Part shown: in pieces, positions 1-9,861 of the stretch
Layout of the letters: the number at the start of each line of letters is the position of its first letter
Numbering within the stretch: position 1 is the first letter of the stretch
DNA from: Thermodesulfovibrio sp.
GTDB lineage: Bacteria > Nitrospirota > Thermodesulfovibrionia > Thermodesulfovibrionales > UBA6898
DNA length: 64,000 bases
Assembly: GCA_013824615.1 (NCBI GenBank)
Contig: PNOC01000006.1
Span: 31,521-95,520, forward strand
Reading direction: 5' to 3'
The notes under the pieces: generated by a model
Database searches by the model: none
Told to the model about the DNA's origin: nothing
The model's input: only the letters and a program-made list of their open reading frames with translations
Position numbers and translations under genes: made by a program

Positions 1-1
1 G

Positions 2-1690
2 GTAATGGTTCGGTCTGCGAAACTCTATGATGCGGGAGTCGTTGTCGGCAGGGTTGAAATATCCCGCTCTCTCCGTCCTCTGGTCATGCGAAGCGGGCAG
101 ATTGGACTGTTCATGCTGCCACTCGGGATTATTGCCTTTCTGGTCCTGCATACGCTGCCGATCCGGGCCATGGCCAGGGCTGAACAGGCCTTGCGCCAGT
201 CTGAGGAAAAATACCGTGATCTTTTCGAAAATGCCAATGATGCCATATTTATTGTCGACGCGGATCTTTGCTACCGAGAGGTAAATAATAAAGGGATTGA
301 ACTCCTGGGCTATTCAAAACAGGAACTGCTCACCATGCGGATCCCGGACCTGATACCGCCTGAACAGCTTTCCCGGTCCGCAGGTGAGTTCAACAAGTTG
401 CTGGACAGCGGCAGCTATGAGAAATTTACAGGACACGTGATCAGAAAAGACAGGAGCATCCTTAATGTGGAAGTGAGTTCCTCAGCCATTATTGAAAATG
501 GCTCCGTGGTGGGTTCACGGGACATTATGAGAGACATTACCGAACGGCTGAAGATGGAAGATGAACTCCTGAAATCCCAGAAGCTGGAATCACTCGGCAT
601 ATTGGCGGGTGGGATAGCACATGATTTCAACAATCTCCTGACCGGCATTCTGGGCAATATCTCGATTGCACTGCTGCACGTTGACAGGCAGGACAAAGCC
701 TACGTTCGGCTGGCAGAAGCAGAGAAAGCTTCCCTGCGAGCGAAAAATCTGGCCCAGCAGCTTCTCACCTTCTCGGTCGGTGGCGAGCCTATTAAGAAAA
801 CCGTGCTGATCAACAACCTCATCAGTGAGTCTGCACTGTTTTCACTCCGGGGAGCACCGGTGAAATGCACGTTTTCCATTCCGGATGACCTCCTGCCTGT
901 TGAAGTCGATGAAGGCCAGATCAACCAGGTCATTAACAATCTGGTCATTAACGCCGTGCAGGCATCACCGGCAGGAGGGACAATACATATCACTGCTAAA
1001 AATGTCTTTCCGGATAGGACCAGTGAACTCTCTCTTAACTCCGGACAATACGTCCGCATTGATGTGCAGGATTCCGGTATGGGAATTCTGAAAGAACACC
1101 TCACCAGAATATTCGATCCGTTCTTTTCGACAAAGCAGCACGGCAGCGGGCTGGGACTGGCAACCGCTTATTCAATAGTCAAAAAGCACGGAGGCCTCAT
1201 AACCGTTGAATCGGAACTGGCTGCCGGCGCAACGTTTCACGTCTATCTGCCGGTCTCAGATAAAGAGCTTTCGGTCACCAGCATCGAAGACGGGCAGCTG
1301 CTGCACGGAAAGGGGAACATTCTGGTAATGGATGATGAGGAAATCATCAGGGATGTAGCCGGGGAGATGCTGAAAGAGATGGGTTATGACGTTGAGGTTG
1401 CCTGCGACGGGATGCAGGCCATCGAGGCCTTTACCCTGGCCAGAAAATCGGGAATGCCGTTTGGCGTGGTAATCCTCGATATTACTGTTCCCGGAGGACT
1501 CGGCGGGCAACAAACGCTGGAGAGGCTTATTGAAATTGACCCACACGTCAGGGCAATTGTTTCGAGCGGCTATTCCCACGATCCGATTATGTCGGACTAC
1601 CGGAAGTATGGGTTCAAAGGTGTTGCTGCGAAGCCGTACCGGATTAAGGAACTCGGCGATACCATCGCTGCGGTAATGCAGAACGTTTAA
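2..1690 (+). CDS. PAS hybrid sensor histidine kinase with C-terminal receiver (5' partial)
   Basis: Two-component hybrid kinase. The reading frame is open to the left edge, so the N-terminus, probably a periplasmic sensor, lies outside the window. Residues below count from the first in-frame Met at base 5. A membrane segment spans about 33-50 and a PAS domain about 66-180. The HisKA H-box carries phospho-acceptor His206 in AHDFNNLL. An HATPase domain follows, with DSGMGI and GSGLGLA, and then a receiver domain at about 438-561 with Asp492 and Lys543. Autophosphorylation with intramolecular transfer to the receiver is the usual mechanism. The signal sensed cannot be told. cvpA begins 2 bases after its stop, so the two are probably co-transcribed. 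Confidence 0.9.
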   Translation, partial: VMVRSAKLYDAGVVVGRVEISRSLRPLVMRSGQIGLFMLPLGIIAFLVLHTLPIRAMARAEQALRQSEEKYRDLFENANDAIFIVDADLCYREVNNKGIELLGYSKQELLTMRIPDLIPPEQLSRSAGEFNKLLDSGSYEKFTGHVIRKDRSILNVEVSSSAIIENGSVVGSRDIMRDITERLKMEDELLKSQKLESLGILAGGIAHDFNNLLTGILGNISIALLHVDRQDKAYVRLAEAEKASLRAKNLAQQLLTFSVGGEPIKKTVLINNLISESALFSLRGAPVKCTFSIPDDLLPVEVDEGQINQVINNLVINAVQASPAGGTIHITAKNVFPDRTSELSLNSGQYVRIDVQDSGMGILKEHLTRIFDPFFSTKQHGSGLGLATAYSIVKKHGGLITVESELAAGATFHVYLPVSDKELSVTSIEDGQLLHGKGNILVMDDEEIIRDVAGEMLKEMGYDVEVACDGMQAIEAFTLARKSGMPFGVVILDITVPGGLGGQQTLERLIEIDPHVRAIVSSGYSHDPIMSDYRKYGFKGVAAKPYRIKELGDTIAAVMQNV

Positions 1691-1691
1691 T

Positions 1692-2219
1692 ATGACCGGG
1701 TTTGATATAGTAGTTCTTTCGGTCATCGGGATAACCGTGGCCCTGGGACTCTGGAAAGGACTTGTGATCCAGATCTTCGGCCTGGCCGGACTGATTTCAG
1801 GCTATATACTATCGGTCAGATATTACCTGAGCGTTGCAAGGCTGCTGCCGGATATAAGTCAGGGGACCGCCAAAATTGCGGGATTTCTCGTCATCTTTAT
1901 AGCCAGCATCATTGCTGCCTTTATCCTCGGCAGACTGCTTGAGAAGCTTATGAAACTTGCCGGACTCGGCTGGGCAAACAGGCTGTTAGGAGGAGTGCTT
2001 GGACTGCTAAAGGGAACGTTGATCGTCTCGGTAATTCTGGTCGTCCTGGTGGCCTTCCTTCCTTCCGATTCCGGCATATTGAAACAGTCGGTCACCGTAC
2101 CATATCTCGTCTCGGTCACGAGGCTGCTTGGCGCAGCCATCCCCGAGGATATCAAGGCAAAATATAAAAGCAGGATGGAGCTGTTCAGGCTGATGAAAAA
2201 GACCGGGGAAGAAGAGTAA
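1692..2219 (+). CDS. cvpA: CvpA family membrane protein
   Basis: A 175-residue protein with the N-terminal CvpA pattern (FDIVVLSVIGITVALGLWKG) and four predicted membrane segments over residues 1-120, followed by a charged cytoplasmic tail. The CvpA family is named for colicin V production and has been linked to envelope homeostasis; the molecular activity is not settled. It starts 2 bases after the upstream kinase stop with no clear ribosome binding site, so translational coupling is likely. A bidirectional terminator follows. Confidence 0.85.
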   Translation: MTGFDIVVLSVIGITVALGLWKGLVIQIFGLAGLISGYILSVRYYLSVARLLPDISQGTAKIAGFLVIFIASIIAAFILGRLLEKLMKLAGLGWANRLLGGVLGLLKGTLIVSVILVVLVAFLPSDSGILKQSVTVPYLVSVTRLLGAAIPEDIKAKYKSRMELFRLMKKTGEEE

Positions 2220-2255
2220 GTTAGGGCTATCCGGGGACACGCTACCTGTCCACAT

Positions 2256-2290
2256 AAAAAAAGCCCCTGCTCATCGGAGCAGGGGCTTTT
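2256..2290. terminator. Bidirectional Rho-independent terminator
   Basis: A 12-bp perfect stem (2261-2272 with 2277-2288) with loop ATCG, an A-tract on the left and T residues on the right. It sits between convergent cvpA (+) and acsA (-) and would serve both. Confidence 0.85.
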
Positions 2291-2311
2291 GCATACTTAC
2301 TGCAGTTTCTG

Positions 2312-4294
2312 TTACAGCCCGATATGTGCGCGGCTTGTTTTTTCTATCTCACGGCGGGCAGCCATGTCCATGAGGACCTTTTCTGTACCGAACTTGCCCG
2401 GCTCGTACTTCTTCAGCTTGAGCGCCTCACGCGCCTTATCAATAAACTCCAGGGCCTTCGCGAGCATCTGTTCAGGATCCGGCTCAAAGACAAAGGCGCC
2501 CTTGTATCTCTCGAACCAGACCTCTGTCAGAATACGGGTTACTTCCTTTGAGGCGCTGACAGGAGACTCGCCGCCGAAAATAACAGGAACCCCCGACGCC
2601 GCAAAATAGACACCGATTGAAACAGCCTTTTCGGTTATCCATTCCGGAGCTATGCCAACAGCAGGCATGCCGCCAATCTCGTCAGAAAGTCCTCCTTCTG
2701 CAGCCATGGCAGCGGCAATGGTCAGGATCCTTGAGTTATCGACACAGGCCCCCAGATGGAGGATTGGAGGAATACCGATCGCCTCGCAGACCTCCCTGAG
2801 ACCAGGGCCGGCATTCTCAAGTGCATTCTCAGGAGTGAGATAACCGGCTCCGCCGCACGCAGCAGAAGAGCATCCGGTCGACACGATGAGAACATCATTC
2901 TTTATAAGTTCTGTCGCCAGGAATTTATGAACACCCGTGGAAGGCCACCTCGGATTGTCACACCCGGCCAGGCCGACAACTCCCCGGACCCTGCCTGCAG
3001 CAATTGCATCGTTGAGCGGCCGGAAAGATCCTCTCCAGCTGCCTCCCTGCATATACTCGATATACTCGTGAGAGAAACCGCCGATCATAGGAAATTTCTC
3101 GGTAACATGGCTTCCCTTCTTCGTCCTGTTCGGGTAATTATCTATAGCCATGCGGACAATCTGTCGTGCCTGATCCTTGGCAATGTTTTCATCAAAGGAA
3201 ATATGTATTGCTCCCGGGATCTTCACCTTGTCAGAAGAGGTGATGATCTTTGTGTGGAAGTGCTTGGCAACATCGACAATAGCCGGGATGATGCACTGAA
3301 CATCAACGGTGAAGACGTCGATGAGTCCGGTCATAATTGCGGGCTCCTGGTTTGTAAAGCCGCCGGCAGTAGGAATACCATGCCGCATCAGGACCTCGTT
3401 TGCCGTACAGCACATCCCGCCGAGGTTAATCCCCTTGGCGCCCTTGGTCTTGGCATACGCAATCAGCTCCGGCTCCTGGACCGCCTCAACAATCATCTCG
3501 GCCAGCGAGGGTTCGTGGCCATGCACGATGATGTTTACCTCATCGTCTTTAAAAATGCCGAGGCTTGCCTCAGCCTTGATCGGCATAGGGGTCCCGAAGA
3601 GAATATCAGTGAAATCGGTTGATATCATGCTGCCTCCCCAACCGTTGGCAAGCGCACAACGGATGGCAGAATCAAGGATCGAGTCAGGGTCCGCATCCAT
3701 GCCCATCGTCGTCCTGTCCATGACCTCGACCACCTCGCGGTCCATGCCGCGGGGGACGACCCCATACTTCTTCCACCGCTCCTGGGTTTTCTTCGGCGCG
3801 CGCTTCAGGAAGTTCATCTCCCCCCGCTGTCTGCCGAAGTCCTCAAGCATCTTTGAAGCAACGTCCTTCGCGACATCCAGAACGGGTCTGCCTTCAAACT
3901 CAATCCCAAGGATATCAGCCGTCCGGTATAACTTCTTAACGTCCTTAACCTTGAAATCCTTTGCGTGGCCCTCGCCCACTGCAAGCAGCGTAAAGGCCAT
4001 GTCCCGGCCATGGTCCCCGTGGGCAGCAGTCCCTCCGGCAACCATGCGTGCAAAATACCTGGCCGCAATAACCGGAAGTGTTGCACCACAAACACCCTTG
4101 GCAGTTGTTTCAGCATCCTTGCCGACCAGACGGCAAGGTCCCATATAACAGTTCTTGCAGCAGGCGCCCTCGTGACCAATCGGACAGGGCTTCATCTTAT
4201 CGGCCCGGTCAAAACAGGTCTCAATAGAGGGCTGATCCAGTATTATCAGCTCTGCAGCATGTTGTGATGTTCTTGCTTGTTTTTCCTTTGCCAT
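2312..4294 (-). CDS. acsA: Anaerobic carbon monoxide dehydrogenase catalytic subunit (CooS/AcsA)
   Basis: Ni-Fe-S CO dehydrogenase that interconverts CO2 and CO, supplying CO to the partner acetyl-CoA synthase. The N-terminal cysteine cluster (CPIGHEG, CCKNCYMGPC) matches the B/D-cluster ligands of CooS. Later VHGHEPSL, GGMCC, GCSSAACG and LGACVDNSR correspond to the C-cluster region. At 660 residues the length is typical. I chose the second ATG (4294), since AAAGGAGG lies 7 bases ahead of it and only 1 base ahead of the ATG at 4300. It is the last gene of acsE-D-C-B-A, 13 bases after acsB. No cooC or acsF maturation ATPase gene is adjacent. Confidence 0.96.
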   Translation of the reverse strand: MAKEKQARTSQHAAELIILDQPSIETCFDRADKMKPCPIGHEGACCKNCYMGPCRLVGKDAETTAKGVCGATLPVIAARYFARMVAGGTAAHGDHGRDMAFTLLAVGEGHAKDFKVKDVKKLYRTADILGIEFEGRPVLDVAKDVASKMLEDFGRQRGEMNFLKRAPKKTQERWKKYGVVPRGMDREVVEVMDRTTMGMDADPDSILDSAIRCALANGWGGSMISTDFTDILFGTPMPIKAEASLGIFKDDEVNIIVHGHEPSLAEMIVEAVQEPELIAYAKTKGAKGINLGGMCCTANEVLMRHGIPTAGGFTNQEPAIMTGLIDVFTVDVQCIIPAIVDVAKHFHTKIITSSDKVKIPGAIHISFDENIAKDQARQIVRMAIDNYPNRTKKGSHVTEKFPMIGGFSHEYIEYMQGGSWRGSFRPLNDAIAAGRVRGVVGLAGCDNPRWPSTGVHKFLATELIKNDVLIVSTGCSSAACGGAGYLTPENALENAGPGLREVCEAIGIPPILHLGACVDNSRILTIAAAMAAEGGLSDEIGGMPAVGIAPEWITEKAVSIGVYFAASGVPVIFGGESPVSASKEVTRILTEVWFERYKGAFVFEPDPEQMLAKALEFIDKAREALKLKKYEPGKFGTEKVLMDMAARREIEKTSRAHIGL

Positions 4295-4307
4295 ACTCAT
4301 ACCTCCT

Positions 4308-6506
4308 TTAAATTATCGAATCCATCTCGAGCGCAGGATGTCCCTGCGCCGTAAGAAACTCCAGCAGTTTTTCAGAATCCTCACAGATGGACTCATCAGC
4401 GATCTTATCGAGAAGATCTGGTACCCCGACCTCCTCACACCGCTTCCTGAATTCATCCCCGATCCTCTCCTTGAGGTTCTTCGGCATCCAGACGATCCTC
4501 TTGATACCGCCGTCGCCATAGAGGAATTTTTTGCTGTTAATAAAGTTCACCCCAACACCCATAAAGCCGGGAGTCTGAGCCCCGCCGCCAACGGTGCCGG
4601 CAAGTGTCGAGAATTTCATGCCTACCGGTGTCATGCCGATGTGCCCCCGATTGACAATCATGACCCCGTTTGCCTCAGGTACTATCGCTATGATACATTC
4701 AAAACACCCACATGAGGTCATCGGGTTTTCCATGAGCGTATAAAGATTCATGGTCTCAACAGCTCCGCCTGTAGCTTTTTTCAGGTATTCATCAGAGCCG
4801 GTGTACCGCCCATACCGTTCATCAACACACTCTCCCTTCGTAATAGGCTGATTGCCTCCGGTCGGATCAATCTCGTAGGCGGCCTTGCCATCCAGCCAGT
4901 TATAGGCACCACAGAGACCAAGACGCTCAGGCGTGATAACACAGACGTGGGCAGGAGCAAAGGACTGGCAGAGCAGACAGGAATAGAATACATCCACCGC
5001 CTCGTCAGTCATGTTGCCAAGCCGATGGTCGCGCTCCTTGTAGGCAGCACGCGCCTCTTCAAGCTTCTCTTTGACATCCTTTTCATCAATAAACAATGTC
5101 ACTTGGACCTTGTCGACAATCGATTTGAAGCGGTGGTGCGCCATGGCAGCATTCACCACGCCGAGATGCTCCAGCGTAAAACCGTCCTTCTTGGCATTAT
5201 TGCTTATTCTGACCCAGTTGATGTCACGCTGCCCCATATGCCAGATGCCCTGGGCCTCGTTGATATTGGCGTGAATCTTTCTTTCGATAACAGACTCGAA
5301 GTCCTTCTGCATCTTCCGGCCTGCCACTTCGATCAGAATTCCGAGCGGCAACTGGCCTCCTTTTTCATAGCGCTCCTGCCAGTTATCACCGACAATAATT
5401 ACTTTATTGTCCTCAATCTCATCCAGTTCGCGCATCCTGACCCATTCAAAGGCCGCAGTGCGCTGTCCGCCAAACTCGATAAAGGTGTCTTCCTTCCTGA
5501 TACGCTCGCCCTCAAACGCAGGCCCGAAGGCAACAGGAATCGGAGGTTTTTCAACAGTGATTTTGAGGCCTCTGAGCTCGATGGCACGCTGCACAATCTT
5601 GGAGTGGTCAAACTCTTTGTCCACCTCCTCATAGGTGCAGACACCGGTAGGATGGATAACGGGAATGTCGCTGTCGGCTATGGCAGGAAAGCCCATATTA
5701 ATTGCCCCGGCTCCGGTGCTCCATATGATATCGTCCAGAGGCCCGAGGACTATGGCAAAGGCAAAGACCCTGTCTTTCTGATACTTGAGATGTTCCTTGA
5801 AATCGCCCGGTTTCTTACCGCCGAAAATCAGTGATGCGCGAATAGCCCAGTCAAGTGCATACAGGGTATGCTCAGTATCCGGACCAAGCGGAACAATTCT
5901 GGCATCCCACCCAAGTTCCACACCCTTTCTGAGCAGCTGTTTGGTCACGCTGTTACCATCAACGTTGCCGGAGAGGAAGGTCAGAATATTTTTTTCCTGG
6001 AGTCCCCTGACAATCTCGACCGCTATCTCATCCGTCGGGGCGGCTCCAATGATGGCGGCAAAACCCGGCATCGATCCGTCGACGAGCTGAACGCCAAGGT
6101 TTCTCTGGATCGTGTCAGAGATATACCCGTTGTAGACATATCCGGTTTCAGCATCCTTGCAGGGTTCGAGACCCTGAATATACCTCAGGGCAAGCAGGAT
6201 CTCTTCTGCAAAGAGCGTCGCCATACCAGAGTCCAGGGCCTCACCAAGGTACGGCTTCCAGACATGGTCTTCCGGCAGATCATGGAGCAGTTCCTTAGCA
6301 AAGCCGAGCCCCTTCTCCATGTCAGCAAGGGTCTTCACCTGAAACCCGGTCATTGCATAGATCATGGGAAGGTAAAATGCAGTGTCGGGAAATTCAAAAA
6401 CAAAGTCCCGGCCCTTCTCTGCAATCGTCTTCTGAAGCAACTCATCCGCCTGCTTAAACAGTGTCTGCGCACCCCTAATGGCTGCTGTTGCAATTAACTT
6501 TGACAT
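4308..6506 (-). CDS. acsB: Acetyl-CoA synthase, CODH/ACS complex
   Basis: Condenses CO, the methyl group from the corrinoid Fe-S protein, and CoA into acetyl-CoA at the Ni-Ni-[4Fe-4S] A-cluster. Residues here are numbered from the ATG at 6506. The [4Fe-4S] ligands Cys510, 513, 522 and 532 (CLLCQ, HVC, GLC) and the Cys599-Gly-Cys601 nickel site (SCGCFEC) all sit 4 residues past the Moorella positions. I chose 6506 because AAGGAGG lies just upstream and the product (732 aa) matches the family; an upstream in-frame start at 6554 would add 16 residues. It is followed at once by acsA. The 100 bp between it and acsC is AT-rich. Confidence 0.97.
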   Translation of the reverse strand: MSKLIATAAIRGAQTLFKQADELLQKTIAEKGRDFVFEFPDTAFYLPMIYAMTGFQVKTLADMEKGLGFAKELLHDLPEDHVWKPYLGEALDSGMATLFAEEILLALRYIQGLEPCKDAETGYVYNGYISDTIQRNLGVQLVDGSMPGFAAIIGAAPTDEIAVEIVRGLQEKNILTFLSGNVDGNSVTKQLLRKGVELGWDARIVPLGPDTEHTLYALDWAIRASLIFGGKKPGDFKEHLKYQKDRVFAFAIVLGPLDDIIWSTGAGAINMGFPAIADSDIPVIHPTGVCTYEEVDKEFDHSKIVQRAIELRGLKITVEKPPIPVAFGPAFEGERIRKEDTFIEFGGQRTAAFEWVRMRELDEIEDNKVIIVGDNWQERYEKGGQLPLGILIEVAGRKMQKDFESVIERKIHANINEAQGIWHMGQRDINWVRISNNAKKDGFTLEHLGVVNAAMAHHRFKSIVDKVQVTLFIDEKDVKEKLEEARAAYKERDHRLGNMTDEAVDVFYSCLLCQSFAPAHVCVITPERLGLCGAYNWLDGKAAYEIDPTGGNQPITKGECVDERYGRYTGSDEYLKKATGGAVETMNLYTLMENPMTSCGCFECIIAIVPEANGVMIVNRGHIGMTPVGMKFSTLAGTVGGGAQTPGFMGVGVNFINSKKFLYGDGGIKRIVWMPKNLKERIGDEFRKRCEEVGVPDLLDKIADESICEDSEKLLEFLTAQGHPALEMDSII

Positions 6507-6606
6507 CTGACCTCCTTCTCCTGGCTGAGGATCGATTACTCTTTCCCCAGACACAGCTGTATTGATATATTTTTATACTAATTACTATAAATATTCAAGT
6601 AGTTAT

Positions 6607-7947
6607 TTATGCCCTCGATTTCAGGAACGCAGGAATAGCATTTGCTTCACGCGGACCTACCGTTATCTTCCATCCCGGGAGCTTCTCTTCAATGGAACCG
6701 CTCAGGATCGCAACATACCCCGGAATGATCAGTTCCTTGGTCGCCATTTCCTTGTCGATGCCGCTCTCCTGTATAAACGCGGCGATCTTCGTTGCAGTGA
6801 ACTTGCCGGCTGCCCAGGCAGTAAGCACGGAAAGTCCCTCTGAATCCATGACCGCAAGTCTGCAGGAGACCTTGCTGTTTTCTATCTCACCTGAAACAAT
6901 AAAGTACGTAAGGGAAAAATTGGTCGTCACAAAAAGAGGAGCGTCTGCCTTCGGATCTCCAATATTGTAGATCTTCTGCTCCACCTGCATCGGCACCTGA
7001 GGATCTGTGTAGATATTCTGTCTCAGGGTGAAGAGCGCAAGATTTTTCCACTTCTCAATGCTGCTGAGAACCACGATTGACGAATACTTTGCTATGCAGA
7101 CAGATGCCACCAGCGCCTCCAGCAAGCTGTCGCCGCGCTGCGCAAAACTGATGACCGGGAACCCGAGGGGCTTGAAGTTCTTCTTGATAGCTGCCCGTCT
7201 CACCAGGGTATTATGCTCAATCATGTCCTTTGCCTTCCGGGCCCCTGAGTCGAGGACCAGATCCTCAACACCGAACCCCTTGGCCTTCTCGGTAAGCTCA
7301 GAGAGTTCCTCCAGACTCGCAGCTGATATGCCAAGGGAGGCCTTATTGCTCTTTGCAACAGCAGCCATGGCCTCCAGATTCGAGGCATTTGCGCCAAAGA
7401 GAAGAGGTTTCTTATCGGCAAACAGCTTGACCGCGGTCTCCGCAGCCTGAGCGTTTGTCGTATTGATGATGACCGGGACGCCGGCAGCCTTTGCCGCCAC
7501 AGTCTTGGCTGCTGCCTCAAGCTTTGCCGCATCTCCAGACTCATTGGAGATCATGATCGCATTGACCCGCAGCTTCTGCCCGACGCGGTCCATCTCTGAG
7601 TCGACCACCTGATTACAAAAGGCTGCAATGTCAGCCTCTGAAAGGGTATCCTTCACTTCCAGAGCGAAGACGCAGGGATTAACGAACTTCTTGTCATGTC
7701 TGAAGAGAACCGTCTCCTCACCCATCTTTACTGCCTTGTCGCCCGAACCCAGAGTTATTGGACGGACAGGCGGGGCAGAGGCCTCACCCAGTTTCTGCTT
7801 CGCCTCCTCAGAAACGTCGGGGCAGAGGTCCAGGGTAGCCTGCCGCTGGGCTAGCTTCATAGCAAAGGCCAGACAGGTAGGCTGGCCGCATTTCTTACAA
7901 TTGGTCTTCGGTAATAGTTTAAATATTTCAACGCCGGATAGTGCCAT
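6607..7947 (-). CDS. acsC: Corrinoid iron-sulfur protein large subunit (CFeSP gamma)
   Basis: Carries the methyl group on a corrinoid between AcsE and AcsB. The N-terminal [4Fe-4S] module has Cys17, Cys20, Cys25 and Cys42 (CKKCGQPTC, then DLC). The rest forms a TIM barrel plus a C-terminal corrinoid-binding domain. At 446 residues it is the usual length. The start is supported by AAGGAGG 8 bases upstream. It lies 13 bases after acsD, the small subunit of the same heterodimer. Confidence 0.95.
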   Translation of the reverse strand: MALSGVEIFKLLPKTNCKKCGQPTCLAFAMKLAQRQATLDLCPDVSEEAKQKLGEASAPPVRPITLGSGDKAVKMGEETVLFRHDKKFVNPCVFALEVKDTLSEADIAAFCNQVVDSEMDRVGQKLRVNAIMISNESGDAAKLEAAAKTVAAKAAGVPVIINTTNAQAAETAVKLFADKKPLLFGANASNLEAMAAVAKSNKASLGISAASLEELSELTEKAKGFGVEDLVLDSGARKAKDMIEHNTLVRRAAIKKNFKPLGFPVISFAQRGDSLLEALVASVCIAKYSSIVVLSSIEKWKNLALFTLRQNIYTDPQVPMQVEQKIYNIGDPKADAPLFVTTNFSLTYFIVSGEIENSKVSCRLAVMDSEGLSVLTAWAAGKFTATKIAAFIQESGIDKEMATKELIIPGYVAILSGSIEEKLPGWKITVGPREANAIPAFLKSRA

Positions 7948-7960
7948 TATTCATTCCTCC

Positions 7961-8902
7961 TTATACAAGTTCTTCGATGACGGACTCGACTGCCGCAGCA
8001 GCCCTCGGATGACGCATGATCAGCAGTTCTGCCCCGGCAATCAAAAGCGCCGTTGCAGTCTCTGCCTCCCAAAGGATACCCCGCTCTTCGGCCGCTCCCC
8101 ACTGCGGGAGGTCCGACTCCGGGGCCTGCGATTCCTTCACCTTCCAGACATACATCCCGACGTCCGCAAGCAGCGGCTGCTGCATCGTCTGATCGTTCTG
8201 GGTCAGGGCTGCAAGCCTGATGCGCTCCATAACAGAATACGTATACTCAAGGCCATAGCCCAGCGCAGAACACATCGGATCGGTGATGATCCTTTCCTTA
8301 TCAAAGCCCATCTGGGTGATCAGGATATTCAACTGCTTTGAAAGGTTGATATCAAGCTCTGACATGGCAATGAGCTTATGGTTGTTTGCCATGGCTGCCG
8401 CAGCAATAGTCTTGTAGTTTGCTTCCTGTGCCTTGCCGATTATGCAGTTTTTATCTTTAGCAGCTTCGGCAGCAGCAATAAGCACGGAGGAATCCTTCTC
8501 CGCGTGATTGCTGCCAAGTATAATGAGCGGGACAGAAATGGCAGCCAGGACCTCCCTGACTGTTTTTGCCGCATCCTCAGCAGAACGGTTTTCACGGTCA
8601 GGATGGGTTCCGACCAGTCTCAGGGCAATAGCCTTGGCCTTCAGCTCGTCCTGACAGTATTTCGCCCACTTGACCGGGTCATCAGATACCCCATCAAAAA
8701 CTTTCCGGACATTCTCCGGCCAGTCGGTCGGCGGCACGTCCTGAATTTCAAAGGCCACCAAAGGACGATTCGGTGTTTCTCCCTCAAAGGAATGGAAAGA
8801 CAATACGTTTTCACCGCCGATCGTCGCTGCCTTGTCGCCGGTCCCTATTGTTACTGAATATACTTTGCCTGCATATGATTCTTTAGGTGCTGTAAAAGCC
8901 AT
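7961..8902 (-). CDS. acsD: Corrinoid iron-sulfur protein small subunit (CFeSP delta)
   Basis: Small subunit (313 aa) of the corrinoid Fe-S protein, a TIM-barrel partner of AcsC. It opens with the family-typical segment around VTIGTGDKAATIGGENVL, a pattern also echoed in AcsC, and ends in an acidic AAVESVIEELV tail. A strong AGGAGG lies 5 bases before the ATG. The gene sits between acsE and acsC. The 101-bp gap to acsE shows no clear terminator, so read-through is likely. Confidence 0.94.
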   Translation of the reverse strand: MAFTAPKESYAGKVYSVTIGTGDKAATIGGENVLSFHSFEGETPNRPLVAFEIQDVPPTDWPENVRKVFDGVSDDPVKWAKYCQDELKAKAIALRLVGTHPDRENRSAEDAAKTVREVLAAISVPLIILGSNHAEKDSSVLIAAAEAAKDKNCIIGKAQEANYKTIAAAAMANNHKLIAMSELDINLSKQLNILITQMGFDKERIITDPMCSALGYGLEYTYSVMERIRLAALTQNDQTMQQPLLADVGMYVWKVKESQAPESDLPQWGAAEERGILWEAETATALLIAGAELLIMRHPRAAAAVESVIEELV

Positions 8903-9003
8903 TATATCCTCCTGTTAACGGTAAAAGTGGACTGAACTAATGAGATAAGGACCGAACTACTCTGCCAAACTCATTAATCTCAGAAATACCCTATAGATTT
9001 TAA

Positions 9004-9861
9004 TTACATTTCAAGATAAGAGTGGGCATACAGTGTATTACCCAAAATAACATCGAGCGTCTTTTTGATCTCGCTCATCTTCTGTTTGTCCTCAATCTCT
9101 TTGCCGTGGTATACATCCAGAATGAGCTGCTTTTCCTCCATAACCTCAGCCATTTCCTTGGCATCAGCAATGGCAGCCGTCAGTCCGGCATCCATGAGTA
9201 AGACAAATAAATGCTTGTTCAGTATAGGCCTCAGTGCCTTGGGACAACCGTTTGAAATGTTGCTCAAACCAACCACCGTCTTCATGGGAGGCTCATTGAT
9301 ATGCTGGAAAAGCTTGACTGCTTCAATGACGTGGCGGGCCTGGTCCTGCGTCGTGGCGATCTGGAGGACCAGGGGATCAAGATAGAGATTCTCGAGCGGC
9401 AGACCGTACTCCATGGCACGCCCCATGATTTCCGCAGCAATGGCAGCCCGCTCGTCGGCATCGGCAGGCAGACCGCGGTTCCCCACGGTGAGTCCTATAA
9501 CATCACAGTTATATTTCGCACCGAGTTCGAGGATCGGAAAACGCTCGGGATCATTTGAGGTAGAGTTTATGAGAGCCTTGCCCCACTGATTGTTATGTAC
9601 CTTAAGTCCAGCCTCAATAGCACTGAAATTAGTGGTATCAAGACATACGGGAAGAGGAACAACCTCCTGGATGGTGGTAACCATCCACTGCATCAGGTCC
9701 TCCCCGCCGTCTTCTGCAGGGCCGATATTCGCGTCGATAATTCCCGACCCCTCTTTCCACTGCCGGGTCGCAATCTCCTGGATTGGACCCTTGTCCTTTG
9801 CCATCATGGCCTCACGGACCCGTTTGGCGATGATACTTAACTTCTCACCAATAATAAGCAT
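9004..9861 (-). CDS. acsE: Methyltetrahydrofolate:corrinoid Fe-S protein methyltransferase
   Basis: Transfers the N5-methyl of methyltetrahydrofolate to Co(I) of AcsC/D, joining the methyl and carbonyl branches. The pterin-binding barrel motifs are visible: IGEKLS near the N-terminus, DANIGPAEDGGED, CLDTTN, INSTSND and GLTVGNRG. At 285 residues it is slightly longer than the Moorella enzyme. AAAGGAG precedes the ATG by 8 bases. It is the first gene of the operon, preceded by a 375-bp intergenic region holding the likely promoter. Genes for the rest of the methyl branch (fhs, folD, metF) are not in this window. Confidence 0.95.
   Translation of the reverse strand: MLIIGEKLSIIAKRVREAMMAKDKGPIQEIATRQWKEGSGIIDANIGPAEDGGEDLMQWMVTTIQEVVPLPVCLDTTNFSAIEAGLKVHNNQWGKALINSTSNDPERFPILELGAKYNCDVIGLTVGNRGLPADADERAAIAAEIMGRAMEYGLPLENLYLDPLVLQIATTQDQARHVIEAVKLFQHINEPPMKTVVGLSNISNGCPKALRPILNKHLFVLLMDAGLTAAIADAKEMAEVMEEKQLILDVYHGKEIEDKQKMSEIKKTLDVILGNTLYAHSYLEM

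Noticed and set aside
2756..4148. Long plus-strand ORFs (about 280 codons each) opposite acsA
   Set aside because: They are antisense shadows of a clearly conserved CODH gene and show no domain pattern or ribosome binding site.
4947..5834. 295-codon plus-strand ORF opposite acsB
   Set aside because: Shadow of acsB; the encoded sequence lacks any recognisable family pattern.
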